A stretch of DNA of 64,000 nt from [Clostridium] innocuum. GTDB taxonomy: Bacteria; Bacillota_I; Bacilli_A; Erysipelotrichales; Erysipelotrichaceae. The stretch covers positions 620,001 to 684,000 of the forward strand of contig CP048838.1 of NCBI GenBank assembly GCA_012317185.1, given 5' to 3'. Numbering within the stretch: the first letter of the stretch is position 1; each line of letters starts with the position of its first letter. This document shows positions 1-8,919 of the stretch, piece by piece. Below the pieces are notes generated by a model that saw only the letters and a list, made by a program, of their open reading frames with translations, made no database searches and was not told the origin of the DNA. Made by a program: the position numbers and the translations under genes.

Positions 1-969
1 GTTATCAATATTACCAGCTTTGGCAGAGAATTTCCACAGCATCTGCAGGAATTGGAAGAGAAGGTCGGGCCGGTTGATAAAATGCTGTTGCCGGCAGATA
101 TGGATGGCAGGACACTCGCTCAGAAGCTGAAGGGATATACCTATATAGTATTAGGCAATTATCCAAGCTTTGATGAAACATTCTTTTCCAACAATTGTGA
201 TGTGAAGCTGATTGCCCGTCATGGCATCGGCTTTAACAATGTCGATCTGGAAAGCTCGAAAAAGCATGGTGTGTATGTAACCCATATCCAGAATTATGTG
301 GAACTGGATGCTGTCGCAGAACAGGCAGCTGCACTGCTTATGGCAGTATCGAAAAACGTGGTCATAGCCAATCGCAAGGTGCATCAGGGCGACTGGAACA
401 GAGATCGTCAGGAAATCATGGGATTTCAGCTGCGTGGAAAGACATGCGGGGTCATCGGCTGCGGTCATATCGGCACACGCTTTGCACAGATTATGAAATA
501 TGGCTTCCAAAACCGCATACTAGCATATGACCCGTATGCAGACAAAGAAAAGGTTATGGCCGAGGGGATTCAGCTCTGTGATCTGGATACCTTGCTGAAG
601 GAATCGGACTTCATCAGTCTGCATGCCAATCTGGATGAGGAAAGTAAGCATCTTATCAATGCACAGACACTGGCAAAGATGAAGCACAACGCCATACTGA
701 TCAACACAGGGCGGGGTGGACTCGTTGATGAAACAGCTTTGCTGGAAGCACTCAGGAACGGACATCTGTTTGGCTATGGTGCGGATGTTGCTGCGCATGA
801 GCCGATGCAGGCCGATGATCCTCTGCTGACGTGTGAACGTGTAACCATCACGCCGCACTCTGCTATTTATAACTATACATGCATGAAGAACATGAACCGC
901 AAGGTTATGGAAGATATCTACTGCATGGAACGGGGGGAACGGCCGGTGGAGATTATCAATGGATTATAG
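1..969 (+). CDS. D-isomer-specific 2-hydroxyacid dehydrogenase, 5' partial
   Basis: Probably an NAD-dependent D-2-hydroxyacid dehydrogenase interconverting a 2-keto acid and a D-2-hydroxy acid. The frame is open from base 1 (VINITSFGREF...), so the true start lies upstream; a TTG at 52 would leave out obvious N-terminal coding sequence. Seen in the protein: substrate-domain motif RHGIGFNNVD, Rossmann motif GCGHIGTRFAQ, catalytic Arg in NTGRGG, Glu in AHEP and His in TPHS. Length and motif order fit the family. Its stop overlaps the aldolase region downstream, so it belongs to the same operon. A second, divergent family member lies at 5581-6531. The substrate is not evident. Confidence 0.88.
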   Translation, partial: VINITSFGREFPQHLQELEEKVGPVDKMLLPADMDGRTLAQKLKGYTYIVLGNYPSFDETFFSNNCDVKLIARHGIGFNNVDLESSKKHGVYVTHIQNYVELDAVAEQAAALLMAVSKNVVIANRKVHQGDWNRDRQEIMGFQLRGKTCGVIGCGHIGTRFAQIMKYGFQNRILAYDPYADKEKVMAEGIQLCDLDTLLKESDFISLHANLDEESKHLINAQTLAKMKHNAILINTGRGGLVDETALLEALRNGHLFGYGADVAAHEPMQADDPLLTCERVTITPHSAIYNYTCMKNMNRKVMEDIYCMERGERPVEIINGL

Positions 970-982
970 AAAGGAAATATGT

Positions 983-1639
983 ATGAGCAGACAGGAAACG
1001 ATTCAAAAAATTGAAAAAGAGAAAATTGTAGTTATCACAAGAGGGATTTACGGGGATGACTTGATGAAGCTGGCAGATGCACTGTTTCAGGGAGGCATCC
1101 GCTGTTTTGAAATCACATACGACCCATCCGATCTTGATACGTGTACAAAGGTGAAAGAGAACATACAGGCACTGCATGCACAGTTTGGGGATGAATTGTA
1201 TCTGGGCATTGGAACCGTACTGACAAAGGAACAGGTTCACAATGCCAAAGAAGCCGGAGCCAGATTTATCGTTTCTCCCAACTTTGATGAGGAAATCGTC
1301 AAGGAAACGCTGGCTCTGGACATGGTTTCCATGCCGGGCTGCATGTCACCAACAGAAATCGTCGCAGCGGATAAGGCCGGTGCCGATTTCATAAAACTGT
1401 TTCCGGCAGGAACACTGGGTATCAAATATTGCAAGGATATCTATGCACCGCTGCATCATGTGAAATACATTGCGACAGTCGGCGTTACGGAAGAAACCTT
1501 TGTGCAATACCTGAAGCTTGGATTCACCGGTGCCGGTATCAGCTCCCAGCTGGTAGATAAGAAATGCCGCAAGGAAGGCAATTATGCGGAGCTGACCCGC
1601 AGAGCAAAGCGGTTTGTGGAGCTTGCGAAGCAATCGTAA
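983..1639 (+). CDS. KDPG/KHG-type aldolase, copy 1
   Basis: TIM-barrel class I aldolase of the Eda family, which cleaves a 2-keto-3-deoxy acid (phosphate) to pyruvate and an aldehyde. I chose the ATG at 983 because GAAAGGA ends about 8 bases upstream; the in-frame ATG at 959 lies inside the previous gene and has no such site. The Schiff-base Lys sits in FIKLFPAG, the catalytic Glu in FEITYD and the Thr in GIGTVL. The Arg that closes the family signature (E-hydrophobic-T-aromatic-R) is Asp here, so the substrate may not be KDPG itself. About 218 residues, normal for the family. A paralogue lies at 4947-5579. Confidence 0.85.
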   Translation: MSRQETIQKIEKEKIVVITRGIYGDDLMKLADALFQGGIRCFEITYDPSDLDTCTKVKENIQALHAQFGDELYLGIGTVLTKEQVHNAKEAGARFIVSPNFDEEIVKETLALDMVSMPGCMSPTEIVAADKAGADFIKLFPAGTLGIKYCKDIYAPLHHVKYIATVGVTEETFVQYLKLGFTGAGISSQLVDKKCRKEGNYAELTRRAKRFVELAKQS

Positions 1640-1666
1640 AAAAGACGCAAAAGAAAGAAGGATAAC

Positions 1667-2155
1667 ATGATGGAAAACCTAAAACTGACAAGAATTGACT
1701 TTCGACTCATCCATGGGCAGGTAATGACCCGCTGGGTGGCAAAATATGAAATTGAAAGCATCGTTGTAATTGACGATCGCTCCGCAAAGAGTCCGATTCT
1801 GAAAAAGATTCTGCTCGGTGCTGCCCCAAGCGGCGTTAAAGTTCTGGTATGGAATGTTGCAGAGGCTGCTGAAAAGTGGAAGGCGGAAGAATTTCCAAAG
1901 AACAATCTGCTGATTCTGTTTAAAAATACTTCACAGGCGAAAGCGGCCTGGGAAGCAGGTGTGAATTTTCCTTCCTTACAGGTAGGTGGAATTGAAGGCT
2001 CCGGTGATAAGAAGAATATTTACAAAAATGTAGTTATGTCGAAAACGGAGGCGGAGGAGTTAAATGTCTTGTATCAGGGAGGCGTGGATATTTTCATGCA
2101 GCCGATTCCCGAAGACAATCCGTATCCGTTCAAGGATGCTCTGGCGAAATTTTAG
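1667..2155 (+). CDS. PTS mannose/fructose/sorbose-family EIIB
   Basis: Cytoplasmic phosphocarrier that takes phosphate from EIIA and passes it to the incoming sugar at the IIC/IID membrane complex. The N-terminus carries the phospho-histidine motif RLIHGQV (His about residue 16) that defines this IIB family. Length 162 residues is typical. AGAAAGAAGGA precedes the ATGATG start; either ATG could be used. It lies 27 bases after the aldolase and is the first of four PTS genes. Specificity cannot be read from the sequence: this family carries mannose, sorbose, glucosaminate, gluconate and fructoselysine-type systems. Confidence 0.92.
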   Translation: MMENLKLTRIDFRLIHGQVMTRWVAKYEIESIVVIDDRSAKSPILKKILLGAAPSGVKVLVWNVAEAAEKWKAEEFPKNNLLILFKNTSQAKAAWEAGVNFPSLQVGGIEGSGDKKNIYKNVVMSKTEAEELNVLYQGGVDIFMQPIPEDNPYPFKDALAKF

Positions 2156-2265
2156 CTGTGTATCCGATAGAATTCGATCACATGGAGGTGATGAACATAT
2201 CGTATCTGTATGACAAGAGTAAAGAGATGTAGTAGAGGAATTGACAATGAAAAGGAGGAAATTTC

Positions 2266-3018
2266 ATGGTACAAGCATTGTTAATGGGGCTGCTTGCACT
2301 GCTCAACGGTATTCAGGGACCATATCACTGGTACTTCTTCCGTGAGCCGGTAATGGCAGGATTTTGGGTAGGTCTGATTTACGGTGACCCCGTACAGGGA
2401 ACCATCATCGGTGCAACAATCAACGTTTCTTACATGGGCTGGATTTCTGCAGGAGGAGCAAATGCTTCTGACTTATACTGGGCAGGTCTGCTTGGTACAT
2501 TTGTAGCGATTCAGGGCGGTATGTCCATCGACACGTCTGTAGCGTTTGCGGTTCCTATTGGTTTATTAGGCAACTATGTGCATGTCGCATATATGACGAT
2601 TGCATCCCTGTGGCCCGTTAAAATGGATGCGCTCGCTGCCAAGGGAAACTGGCGCGGCATCCGCAGAATTCAGTTCCTGGGTGGACCGGCTATCGTTCTG
2701 GTATTGCGTGCGCTTCCGGTATTCCTGATTGCATTATATGGAAGTGAATATATTCAGACACTGATCAACAGTATTCCGACATGGGCAATGAACGGTCTGG
2801 CTGCAGTCGGCAAGATGCTTCCGGCATTAGGTATGTCCATGCTGATGAAGTTCATGTACAAAAAAGCGCTGCTGCCTTTCTTCGTGCTGGGCTTCGGTAT
2901 CGCGGCTTACTCCGGTATGACCGATCTGCTGCTGTATGCACTGGTTGGTGTATGTCTGGCAGTTATCCTGATTAAGATTGGATTCAACAACGATACAGAA
3001 CAGGAAGGGGCTGAATAA
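2266..3018 (+). CDS. PTS mannose-family EIIC membrane subunit
   Basis: Integral membrane channel subunit (250 residues) of a mannose-type PTS. The protein is mostly hydrophobic, with several membrane segments and the family-typical region GDPVQGTIIGATINVSYMG near residues 40-60. AAAGGAGG lies just upstream of the ATG. A 110-bp gap separates it from EIIB and contains no convincing gene. EIID starts 3 bases after its stop, so IIC and IID are tightly coupled as usual. Confidence 0.92.
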   Translation: MVQALLMGLLALLNGIQGPYHWYFFREPVMAGFWVGLIYGDPVQGTIIGATINVSYMGWISAGGANASDLYWAGLLGTFVAIQGGMSIDTSVAFAVPIGLLGNYVHVAYMTIASLWPVKMDALAAKGNWRGIRRIQFLGGPAIVLVLRALPVFLIALYGSEYIQTLINSIPTWAMNGLAAVGKMLPALGMSMLMKFMYKKALLPFFVLGFGIAAYSGMTDLLLYALVGVCLAVILIKIGFNNDTEQEGAE

Positions 3019-3020
3019 TC

Positions 3021-3845
3021 ATGGCAGAAAAACATTCACTAACAAAACGCGATGTCCAGAAAACAGCCTTCTTCTGGCACATGACAAGTCATATGACCTA
3101 TAACTATCAGCGATTACAGGCAGGCTGTCTGGCATGGATCATGGGTCCTATTTTTGAAAAGCTGTATCCGAATGATCATGACAAGATGGTGGAGGGTCTG
3201 GAACGCCACATGCTGTATTTCAACACAGAGCCACGTTGGGGAGCTGTATTGCCCGGTATGGTAGTCGCTCTAGAAGAAGGTCTTGCGAATGATGATTCCG
3301 GAGAAATGGACGCAAGCATCATCGCGGAAATCAAAACCGCTTTAATGGGACCTTTGGCAGGTATCGGTGATACGGTATGGGCAGGTCTGATCAAACCGAT
3401 TATTCTGAGTGTAACCCTGGGATGGGCGATGCAGGGATATGTATGGGGTGCCTGGGCCTATGGTATCGGTGTTACCCTGCTGGACTTTGCCATTACCTAC
3501 TTCATGTTCATGCGCGGCTATCAGCTGGGTATGGATTCCATTGACCGTTTCCTGGAAAGCGGCTTCGTTAAGAAAATCACCACCTTCCTTGGTATCGTCG
3601 GGCTCTTCTGTCTGGGTGCCATGATTGTAAAATATGTCAGCATCGGTGCTGTTTTGGAAATCGAAATGAAAACCGGTGTCCTGAATCTTGGTGAAATTAT
3701 GAATAAGATCTTCCCTTGCTTCCTGCCGCTTGTGACAACCCTGTTTGCATACTGGCTGCAGGTAAAGGGAAAGAAAATTACAACAGTTCTGATCGTGCTG
3801 TTTATCATCGGCTTCATCGGTGGTGCTGTCGGACTGCTTGGATAA
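3021..3845 (+). CDS. PTS mannose-family EIID membrane subunit
   Basis: Second membrane subunit (274 residues) of the mannose-type PTS, which together with IIC forms the translocation complex. The amphipathic N-terminus is typical (TKRDVQKTAFFWHMTSHMTYNYQRLQ), followed by GPLAGIGDTVWAGLIKP and a hydrophobic C-terminal half. The start overlaps the Shine-Dalgarno region at the end of IIC. EIIA does not follow directly: a 160-base spacer with mutually exclusive inverted repeats comes first. Confidence 0.92.
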   Translation: MAEKHSLTKRDVQKTAFFWHMTSHMTYNYQRLQAGCLAWIMGPIFEKLYPNDHDKMVEGLERHMLYFNTEPRWGAVLPGMVVALEEGLANDDSGEMDASIIAEIKTALMGPLAGIGDTVWAGLIKPIILSVTLGWAMQGYVWGAWAYGIGVTLLDFAITYFMFMRGYQLGMDSIDRFLESGFVKKITTFLGIVGLFCLGAMIVKYVSIGAVLEIEMKTGVLNLGEIMNKIFPCFLPLVTTLFAYWLQVKGKKITTVLIVLFIIGFIGGAVGLLG

Positions 3846-3890
3846 AAATTCTATGAAAGGAATTTAACACTTTCATATATAGCAATCATC

Positions 3891-3951
3891 GGCAGGAAAC
3901 TTGCCATATGCTCTTCGTGTTTTCCTGCACGGGAAGAAAAAGCTTCCTGCC
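3891..3951 (+). promoter_or_regulatory. Competing inverted repeats between IID and IIA
   Basis: The segment GGCAGGAA(A) at 3891-3899 can pair with TTTCCTGC at 3921-3928 or with TTCCTGCC at 3944-3951, but not both. A small GGAAG/CTTCC hairpin lies at 3932-3947 inside the region. None is followed by a clean T-run, so I read it as an intercistronic RNA structure that may set mRNA stability or EIIA level, not as a plain terminator. Function is inferred. Confidence 0.45.
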
Positions 3952-4006
3952 GGTCTGTTTTATTATGCGTCAGTAAAGCGCAAACGACGAGAAAGGGTAA
4001 TACAGT

Positions 4007-4420
4007 ATGATCAAGATTTTAATTGTGACACATGGTCCTCTGGCACAGGCACTGAAGGAAAGCTCTGCCATGTTCTTTGGAAGTATGTCAAATGATGTGG
4101 AAACCATTGGTCTGTATCCGACGGATAATCCGGAGGATTTGAAGGAAGCCATTTGTGAAAAGGTGGAAGCGATTGATACAGGCGACGGTGTACTTGTACT
4201 GGTGGATATTTTCGCAGGTTCCCCGTTTAATATGACGGCACTTGCAATCGACGAGCTGAAGGAAGCACACAAGCTGCAGTGCTATACCGGTGTTAATATG
4301 CCGTTTTTAATGGAGGCACTGTCCAGCTGTAATTCCATGGAGCTGGATCAGTTAACGACGCATCTGGCGGATATCGGCAGGGATACGATTGTAAATCTGC
4401 GCAAAGCGCTGGAAATTTAA
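4007..4420 (+). CDS. PTS mannose-family EIIA
   Basis: Soluble phosphocarrier (137 residues) that accepts phosphate from HPr. The phospho-His is His9 in the motif LIVTHGPLA, and DIFAGSPFN is the usual second family signature. GAAAGGG precedes the ATG. It is separate from IIB, unlike the fused ManX of E. coli, and completes a full IIA-IIB-IIC-IID set for this operon. Confidence 0.92.
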   Translation: MIKILIVTHGPLAQALKESSAMFFGSMSNDVETIGLYPTDNPEDLKEAICEKVEAIDTGDGVLVLVDIFAGSPFNMTALAIDELKEAHKLQCYTGVNMPFLMEALSSCNSMELDQLTTHLADIGRDTIVNLRKALEI

Positions 4421-4438
4421 AACTATTGAGGTGATAGA

Positions 4439-4936
4439 ATGGTAACAGGATGGATGCTGTTTACAGGAACAGATACAAAAGGAAGAAGACTGCTGTATAT
4501 TAAAAAGAAGAATGCATATTATCTTCTCCCGCAACATAGGGAGTTTGCGATTACTCTGTGGAAACACGCTGAAATCAACGCCATTTCCATCAGTATTATT
4601 TTAGGGTATTTTCTGTTTCATAAGATCGCGGGCACCATTGCACTGGCCCTTGTGCTGTATGCAGTGGAGCTGCTCATAATGAATAAAAAATTACTTCCGT
4701 CACTGCATCGTGCAGGAGGAAAGCATATCACATGGCGTAAAGAACACCGGGATAAGGAAAGCGGCGGCATACTCCCTGCACTGCTGTTTCTATTCATCGG
4801 TATCGGATTATTTCTCTGTCTTGTTTTTCAACAGACAGCGAATACGATAGAAACGATAACAGCCGCTGCCGGAGGCTGCGTTGCTTTACTTATGGGTGTA
4901 CGAGCGCTGTATCAGGCAAAGACGACAGGAAAGTGA
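4439..4936 (+). CDS. Small membrane protein of unknown function
   Basis: I do not recognise a family. The 165-residue protein starts with a basic, tyrosine-rich cytoplasmic stretch (KGRRLLYIKKKNAYYLL), then two hydrophobic helices near residues 46-82, a charged loop (RKEHRDKES) and two more helices near 107-155. GAGGTGAT lies 4 bases before the ATG. It sits between PTS EIIA and the second aldolase, with an 11-base gap to the latter, so it is part of the operon. It could be an accessory of the transporter, but nothing in the sequence shows this. Confidence 0.7.
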   Translation: MVTGWMLFTGTDTKGRRLLYIKKKNAYYLLPQHREFAITLWKHAEINAISISIILGYFLFHKIAGTIALALVLYAVELLIMNKKLLPSLHRAGGKHITWRKEHRDKESGGILPALLFLFIGIGLFLCLVFQQTANTIETITAAAGGCVALLMGVRALYQAKTTGK

Positions 4937-4946
4937 GGTCAAAAAA

Positions 4947-5579
4947 ATGTTGGCAGAAACAATATGCAGAATTAAAAATACAGGCTTAATGGGAATTGTG
5001 CGGGTGGAAACCATTGCACGCGGAATTGAAATCGCACAGGGATGCATCGATGGCGGTGTGGATGTCCTGGAAATCAGCTATACGAATAACAATGCAGGAG
5101 AAGTCATTCGCGCTTTAAAAGAAAAATTTGGTGATCAGCTGCTGGTAGGAGCCGGCACGGTGCTGGATCCGACGACTGCCCGTCTGGCTATTATGGATGG
5201 TGCGGAATTCATCATCGCTCCGACCTTCAACAAAGAGGTACAGGAGATGGCGAATCTGTACCAGATTCCCTATGCACCGGGCTGTACAAGCTATACGGAA
5301 ATGATCGAGGCATTGAAAGCGGGAGCATCCTTTATCAAGGCATTCCCGATATCCAATTACTATGGACCGGATCTTGCCAAGGTGTTCAAGGTGCCATGTC
5401 CGCAGATTCCGATTCTTGCGAGCGGCGGAGCAAACTTCGACAATCTGCATACGTGGTTTGAAAACGGTGTGGACAGTGTTGGTCTGGGCGGACTTCTGAC
5501 AAAGGGAAGCAGTGCCGATATCGCAGAGAATGCAAGAAAACTGCGTGCTATTGTGGAAGAAAGCAGAAAGGCTGCCTGA
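4947..5579 (+). CDS. KDPG/KHG-type aldolase, copy 2
   Basis: Second Eda-family aldolase of the operon, clearly related to but quite diverged from the copy at 983-1639. The ATG at 4947 follows GTGAGGTC; upstream in-frame codons fall in the preceding gene. The Schiff-base Lys is in SFIKAFPIS, the catalytic Glu in LEISYTN and the Thr in GAGTVLDP. The signature Arg after E-x-S-x is replaced by Thr/Asn, as it is also lost in copy 1. About 210 residues. Only one base separates its stop from the next dehydrogenase, so translation is probably coupled. Confidence 0.87.
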   Translation: MLAETICRIKNTGLMGIVRVETIARGIEIAQGCIDGGVDVLEISYTNNNAGEVIRALKEKFGDQLLVGAGTVLDPTTARLAIMDGAEFIIAPTFNKEVQEMANLYQIPYAPGCTSYTEMIEALKAGASFIKAFPISNYYGPDLAKVFKVPCPQIPILASGGANFDNLHTWFENGVDSVGLGGLLTKGSSADIAENARKLRAIVEESRKAA

Positions 5580-5580
5580 T

Positions 5581-6531
5581 ATGAGCAAGGGAGTAATTCT
5601 GGTTACACCACGGGGCTATGCAGCCTATGGTGCGCAGGCCGCAAAGCGTCTGGAGGCACTGGGCTATGAAATGAATATCAATACAACAGGAAAACCGCTG
5701 TCCAGAGAAGCCTTTGTGGAATATGCGAAAAAAAGCACCGGTATCATCGTCGGTGTGGATGAGCTGGATGGCGAACTGTTAAAGGAATGCAAGAGCTTAA
5801 AGGCAGTTGTGAAATTCGGCGTCGGTACGGATAATATTGATGTAAAAACAGCGGAAGCTTGTGGAATCAAGGTAGGCCGCTGTGTCGGTTCCAATTCCAA
5901 TGCGGTGGCAGAGCTGACCATCGGCATGATGTTTGCCGCTGCCAAATATCTGGTATCCAGCAATGTGCAGGTACGCGGGGGAGCATGGAACAAACCGACC
6001 GGTCGTGAGCTTACGAAAAAGACCATCGGCATTATCGGCTTTGGAAATATCGGGCGTCATGTCGCACGCATGGCACATGGAATCGGCATGGAAGTGCTTG
6101 CCTATGATGTATTCGATATTCCTAAGGAGATACTGGACACCTATCAGGCTAAGCAGTGCAGTATTGAGGAAATTTTAAAGGCTGCTGATTTTATATCCAT
6201 TCATACTCCGCTTACAGACGAAACAAGGAATATGATATCCGATGAACAGTTTGATATGATGAAGGAAACGGCTGTCATCGTCAATGCGGCACGCGGCGGT
6301 ATTATCAATGAAAAAGCGCTGTATACTGCATTAAAGAAGAAGAAAATCTATGCGGCCGCCAGTGATGTATTCACAAGCGAGCCACCGGTTCAGGATGACT
6401 GGGTTCAGGAGCTGATTCATATGGATAACTTTATACTGACACCGCATATCGGTTCACGTACGGTGGAGGCAGAGTCCAATACGGTGGAAATGGCAACGGA
6501 TAATCTGATCAGACTGCTGGAGGAAGCGTGA
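5581..6531 (+). CDS. D-2-hydroxyacid dehydrogenase, SerA-like
   Basis: NAD-dependent dehydrogenase of the phosphoglycerate dehydrogenase family, 316 residues, without the C-terminal ACT domain of full SerA. Motifs in order: KFGVGTDNID, Rossmann GFGNIGRHVA, catalytic Arg in NAARGG, Glu in SEPP and His in TPHIGS. The start at 5581 follows the aldolase stop by one base, with AAAGG in the aldolase end as ribosome site. It is the second such enzyme in the operon. A 2-keto or 2-hydroxy acid from the pathway is the likely substrate, not serine biosynthesis. Confidence 0.87.
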   Translation: MSKGVILVTPRGYAAYGAQAAKRLEALGYEMNINTTGKPLSREAFVEYAKKSTGIIVGVDELDGELLKECKSLKAVVKFGVGTDNIDVKTAEACGIKVGRCVGSNSNAVAELTIGMMFAAAKYLVSSNVQVRGGAWNKPTGRELTKKTIGIIGFGNIGRHVARMAHGIGMEVLAYDVFDIPKEILDTYQAKQCSIEEILKAADFISIHTPLTDETRNMISDEQFDMMKETAVIVNAARGGIINEKALYTALKKKKIYAAASDVFTSEPPVQDDWVQELIHMDNFILTPHIGSRTVEAESNTVEMATDNLIRLLEEA

Positions 6532-6600
6532 GGTTGATCAAGCAACCTTAGCAGGGATGTTAATATAACGTGTAGATCACACAGTGAAGGAGGAATGTAT

Positions 6601-7791
6601 TTGAAAGCAATGATTCTGGGAGCCGGGCGTATTGGAAGAGGCTTTGTCAGCGAGCTGCTGCATGCCAATCAGGTTGAAATCACCTATTTTGACGCAAGCC
6701 CGGTCATGGTAGATAAATTAAATGAAAAAAAAGAATATACCATTCATGTTCTGGGGGCGGAAGAGCTCAATACACATATGGAAGGTGTCCGGGCACATCT
6801 CTTTTATGATATTGACGCCTTATGCAGCTGCTGGAAGGAAGCGGATTTTCTGTTTACAGCATGCGGTGGAAAAAATATGGGAAATGTCGGAGAAACGCTT
6901 GCCAAAGCGTTCAAAAGGCTGGTGGAGGAAAATGCGGTGCATGTTTCCAATATTGTAACCTGTGAAAACTGGATTGATCCGGCAAAGGATGTAAAGGAAG
7001 CGATTGTTTCTAATCTGAACGAAGAGGAACGCAAGCTGTTTGAAGAGAATGTCGGTGTCAGCGAATCTGTCATCATGTGTACCGGAACCGGGGCACCGGA
7101 TCCGGATAAGGTCACGAATGAAATGGATACCTGGGTACAGAATATGCGGTATCTGCCGATAGACAGGGATCGTATCAAAGGGGAAATTCCCCAATGGGAG
7201 TATGTGGAGTTTGTAACTGACTTCGGTGATCTGCTAAAACAGAAAATCTATACGAACAATACGAGTGTTGCGACGGTTTCCTATCTTGGGAAGCTGAAGG
7301 GGCTGACCTATGTGGCAGATTCCGCCAATGATCCGGAAATCGAACCTATTCTGGATCAGGTTTATGAAGAAATCAATTATGCGCTGATTCATGGAATGGG
7401 AATCAATGAGGAAAGTCAGCTCAAATTCTCAAAAACAGCAAAAGCGAAATATACAGACCGCGCTATTGTCGATCTGGTTACACGCATTGCCAGAGATCCC
7501 ATCCGTAAGCTGGGACCGCAGGATCGCTTCATCGGGCCGATGCGTATCGCACTGTCTGCCGGTATCAAGCCAAAGGCGATTGCACTCGGTGCTGCCGCTG
7601 CCTTGTATTTTGACAATCCTGAGGACCGCGATGCACTGCGTCTGAAAGAAATACGTGAAGCAAAGGGAATTGACTACATTCTGGAAACGATTTCTGAAAT
7701 TGATCCGCAGGGAGAAATCGCAGTGCTGATCAAAGAGGCAATTGTTGAGCTGAAGGCAAAGGGCTGGATCAAAGAGGGAGCATCCGCATGA
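6601..7791 (+). CDS. Mannitol-1-phosphate 5-dehydrogenase-like oxidoreductase, copy 1
   Basis: NAD(P)-dependent polyol-phosphate or sugar-acid-phosphate oxidoreductase of the MtlD type. N-terminal nucleotide site LGAGRIGRGF, middle motif KIYTNNTSVAT and C-terminal block RDPIRKLGPQDRFIGP are all family-typical. The ribosome site AAGGAGG at 6587-6593 is one base from ATG 6595 but 7 bases from TTG 6601, so TTG 6601 is the better start. It overlaps the next gene, a paralogue, by 4 bases (ATGA). The true substrate is unknown; with PTS import upstream a phosphorylated polyol or keto-acid is plausible. Confidence 0.82.
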   Translation: MKAMILGAGRIGRGFVSELLHANQVEITYFDASPVMVDKLNEKKEYTIHVLGAEELNTHMEGVRAHLFYDIDALCSCWKEADFLFTACGGKNMGNVGETLAKAFKRLVEENAVHVSNIVTCENWIDPAKDVKEAIVSNLNEEERKLFEENVGVSESVIMCTGTGAPDPDKVTNEMDTWVQNMRYLPIDRDRIKGEIPQWEYVEFVTDFGDLLKQKIYTNNTSVATVSYLGKLKGLTYVADSANDPEIEPILDQVYEEINYALIHGMGINEESQLKFSKTAKAKYTDRAIVDLVTRIARDPIRKLGPQDRFIGPMRIALSAGIKPKAIALGAAAALYFDNPEDRDALRLKEIREAKGIDYILETISEIDPQGEIAVLIKEAIVELKAKGWIKEGASA

Positions 7792-8918
7792 AAAAGGCAG
7801 TTGTTATCGGAGCCGGACAAACCGGCCGCGGCTATGTAACCCGCTTTCTGTTTCAAAGAGATTATGCAATCACCTTTATTGATAAAAATGAAGAGCTGGT
7901 TCGTATGCTGGATGCGGATCGTGCATTCTGTATCCATTTTTATAAAAAGGACCGTACACCGATTTATGTGAACGGATTTCAGGCATTTCACACCGATTCC
8001 AAAGAAGCGGACCAGGCAATACGGGAAGCCGATTTCATTGTGACCTCCACCGGGGAACAAAATCTGGGGGATGTTGCTCAGCAGGTCAAGGCAGGTATGC
8101 GCAATAAGCAGAAAAAGACCGTCTTCCTAACAGCGGAAAACGGTATCAATCCGGCTAAGGTGCTTCGAACACATTTACAGGAAGCCGGTGTGGAAGGGGA
8201 CTACACGGTGACCCAGACTGCTGTCTTCTGTTCCACAGTCAGTGTTCATGACACACGGCTGGACATTCTGTCTATGAATGAAGCGTACTTCCCGTTTGAT
8301 GCGGATGAGCTGGAAGAACTGGACTTTGAAGGAGCTGTGCCAATTCACAACTTTGAAAAATTCTTCAAACGCAAAATCTATACCTATAACTGTCTGGCAG
8401 GACTGATTTCCTATTGCGGTTATATCAAAGGATATGAGGTTTACGGAGATGCAGCCTGTGACCCGGATATCGATGCTGTGATGATGCGTCTGATGGAAGA
8501 GCTGAATCCGGCATTACAGGATTATTTCCAGATTACAAAAGAGGATCAGGAGGCATTCACCAACCGTGCGCTTGCGAAGTTCCGGGATAAGAGCATTCTG
8601 GATTACAATATCAAAAACGGACGTGCACCTGCAAGAAAGCTGGGACCTACCGAACGTATTATGTCACCGATGCAGATTTTACTGGATCATCATAAGGATC
8701 CGCGTATTATGGAATTCGTTGCGGCAGCGGCACTTGTTTACTGGGATGAGCTGCAGGGAAAGACAGAGCCGAAAATGGATAAGGATCTGATTACAACCTT
8801 CTGTGAAATCAATTCTCTGGAAGGAAATGAACCGGTTGTTGAACATGTAAAGCAGTATTTATATGAAATCAAAAAGAACCGGGACAATATCTGCATCATG
8901 CAGATTCTGTTTGGATAA
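7788..8918 (+). CDS. Mannitol-1-phosphate 5-dehydrogenase-like oxidoreductase, copy 2
   Basis: Second MtlD-type enzyme (376 residues), translationally coupled to copy 1 by an ATGA overlap. It shows IGAGQTGRGYVTRF at the N-terminus, KIYTYNCLAG in the middle and ARKLGPTERIMSP near the C-terminus, aligning block for block with copy 1. The divergence between the copies argues against a recent duplication and for different substrates or a hetero-oligomer. Either role is inference. Confidence 0.82.
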   Translation: MKKAVVIGAGQTGRGYVTRFLFQRDYAITFIDKNEELVRMLDADRAFCIHFYKKDRTPIYVNGFQAFHTDSKEADQAIREADFIVTSTGEQNLGDVAQQVKAGMRNKQKKTVFLTAENGINPAKVLRTHLQEAGVEGDYTVTQTAVFCSTVSVHDTRLDILSMNEAYFPFDADELEELDFEGAVPIHNFEKFFKRKIYTYNCLAGLISYCGYIKGYEVYGDAACDPDIDAVMMRLMEELNPALQDYFQITKEDQEAFTNRALAKFRDKSILDYNIKNGRAPARKLGPTERIMSPMQILLDHHKDPRIMEFVAAAALVYWDELQGKTEPKMDKDLITTFCEINSLEGNEPVVEHVKQYLYEIKKNRDNICIMQILFG

Positions 8919-8919
8919 T

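Noticed and set aside
2182..2232. 16-codon frame (MEVMNISYLYDK...) between PTS IIB and IIC
   Set aside because: Very short, no ribosome site at proper distance and no known leader peptide logic.
3901..4095. Plus-strand frame across the IID-IIA spacer
   Set aside because: It crosses the inverted repeats and overlaps the well-supported EIIA start in another frame.
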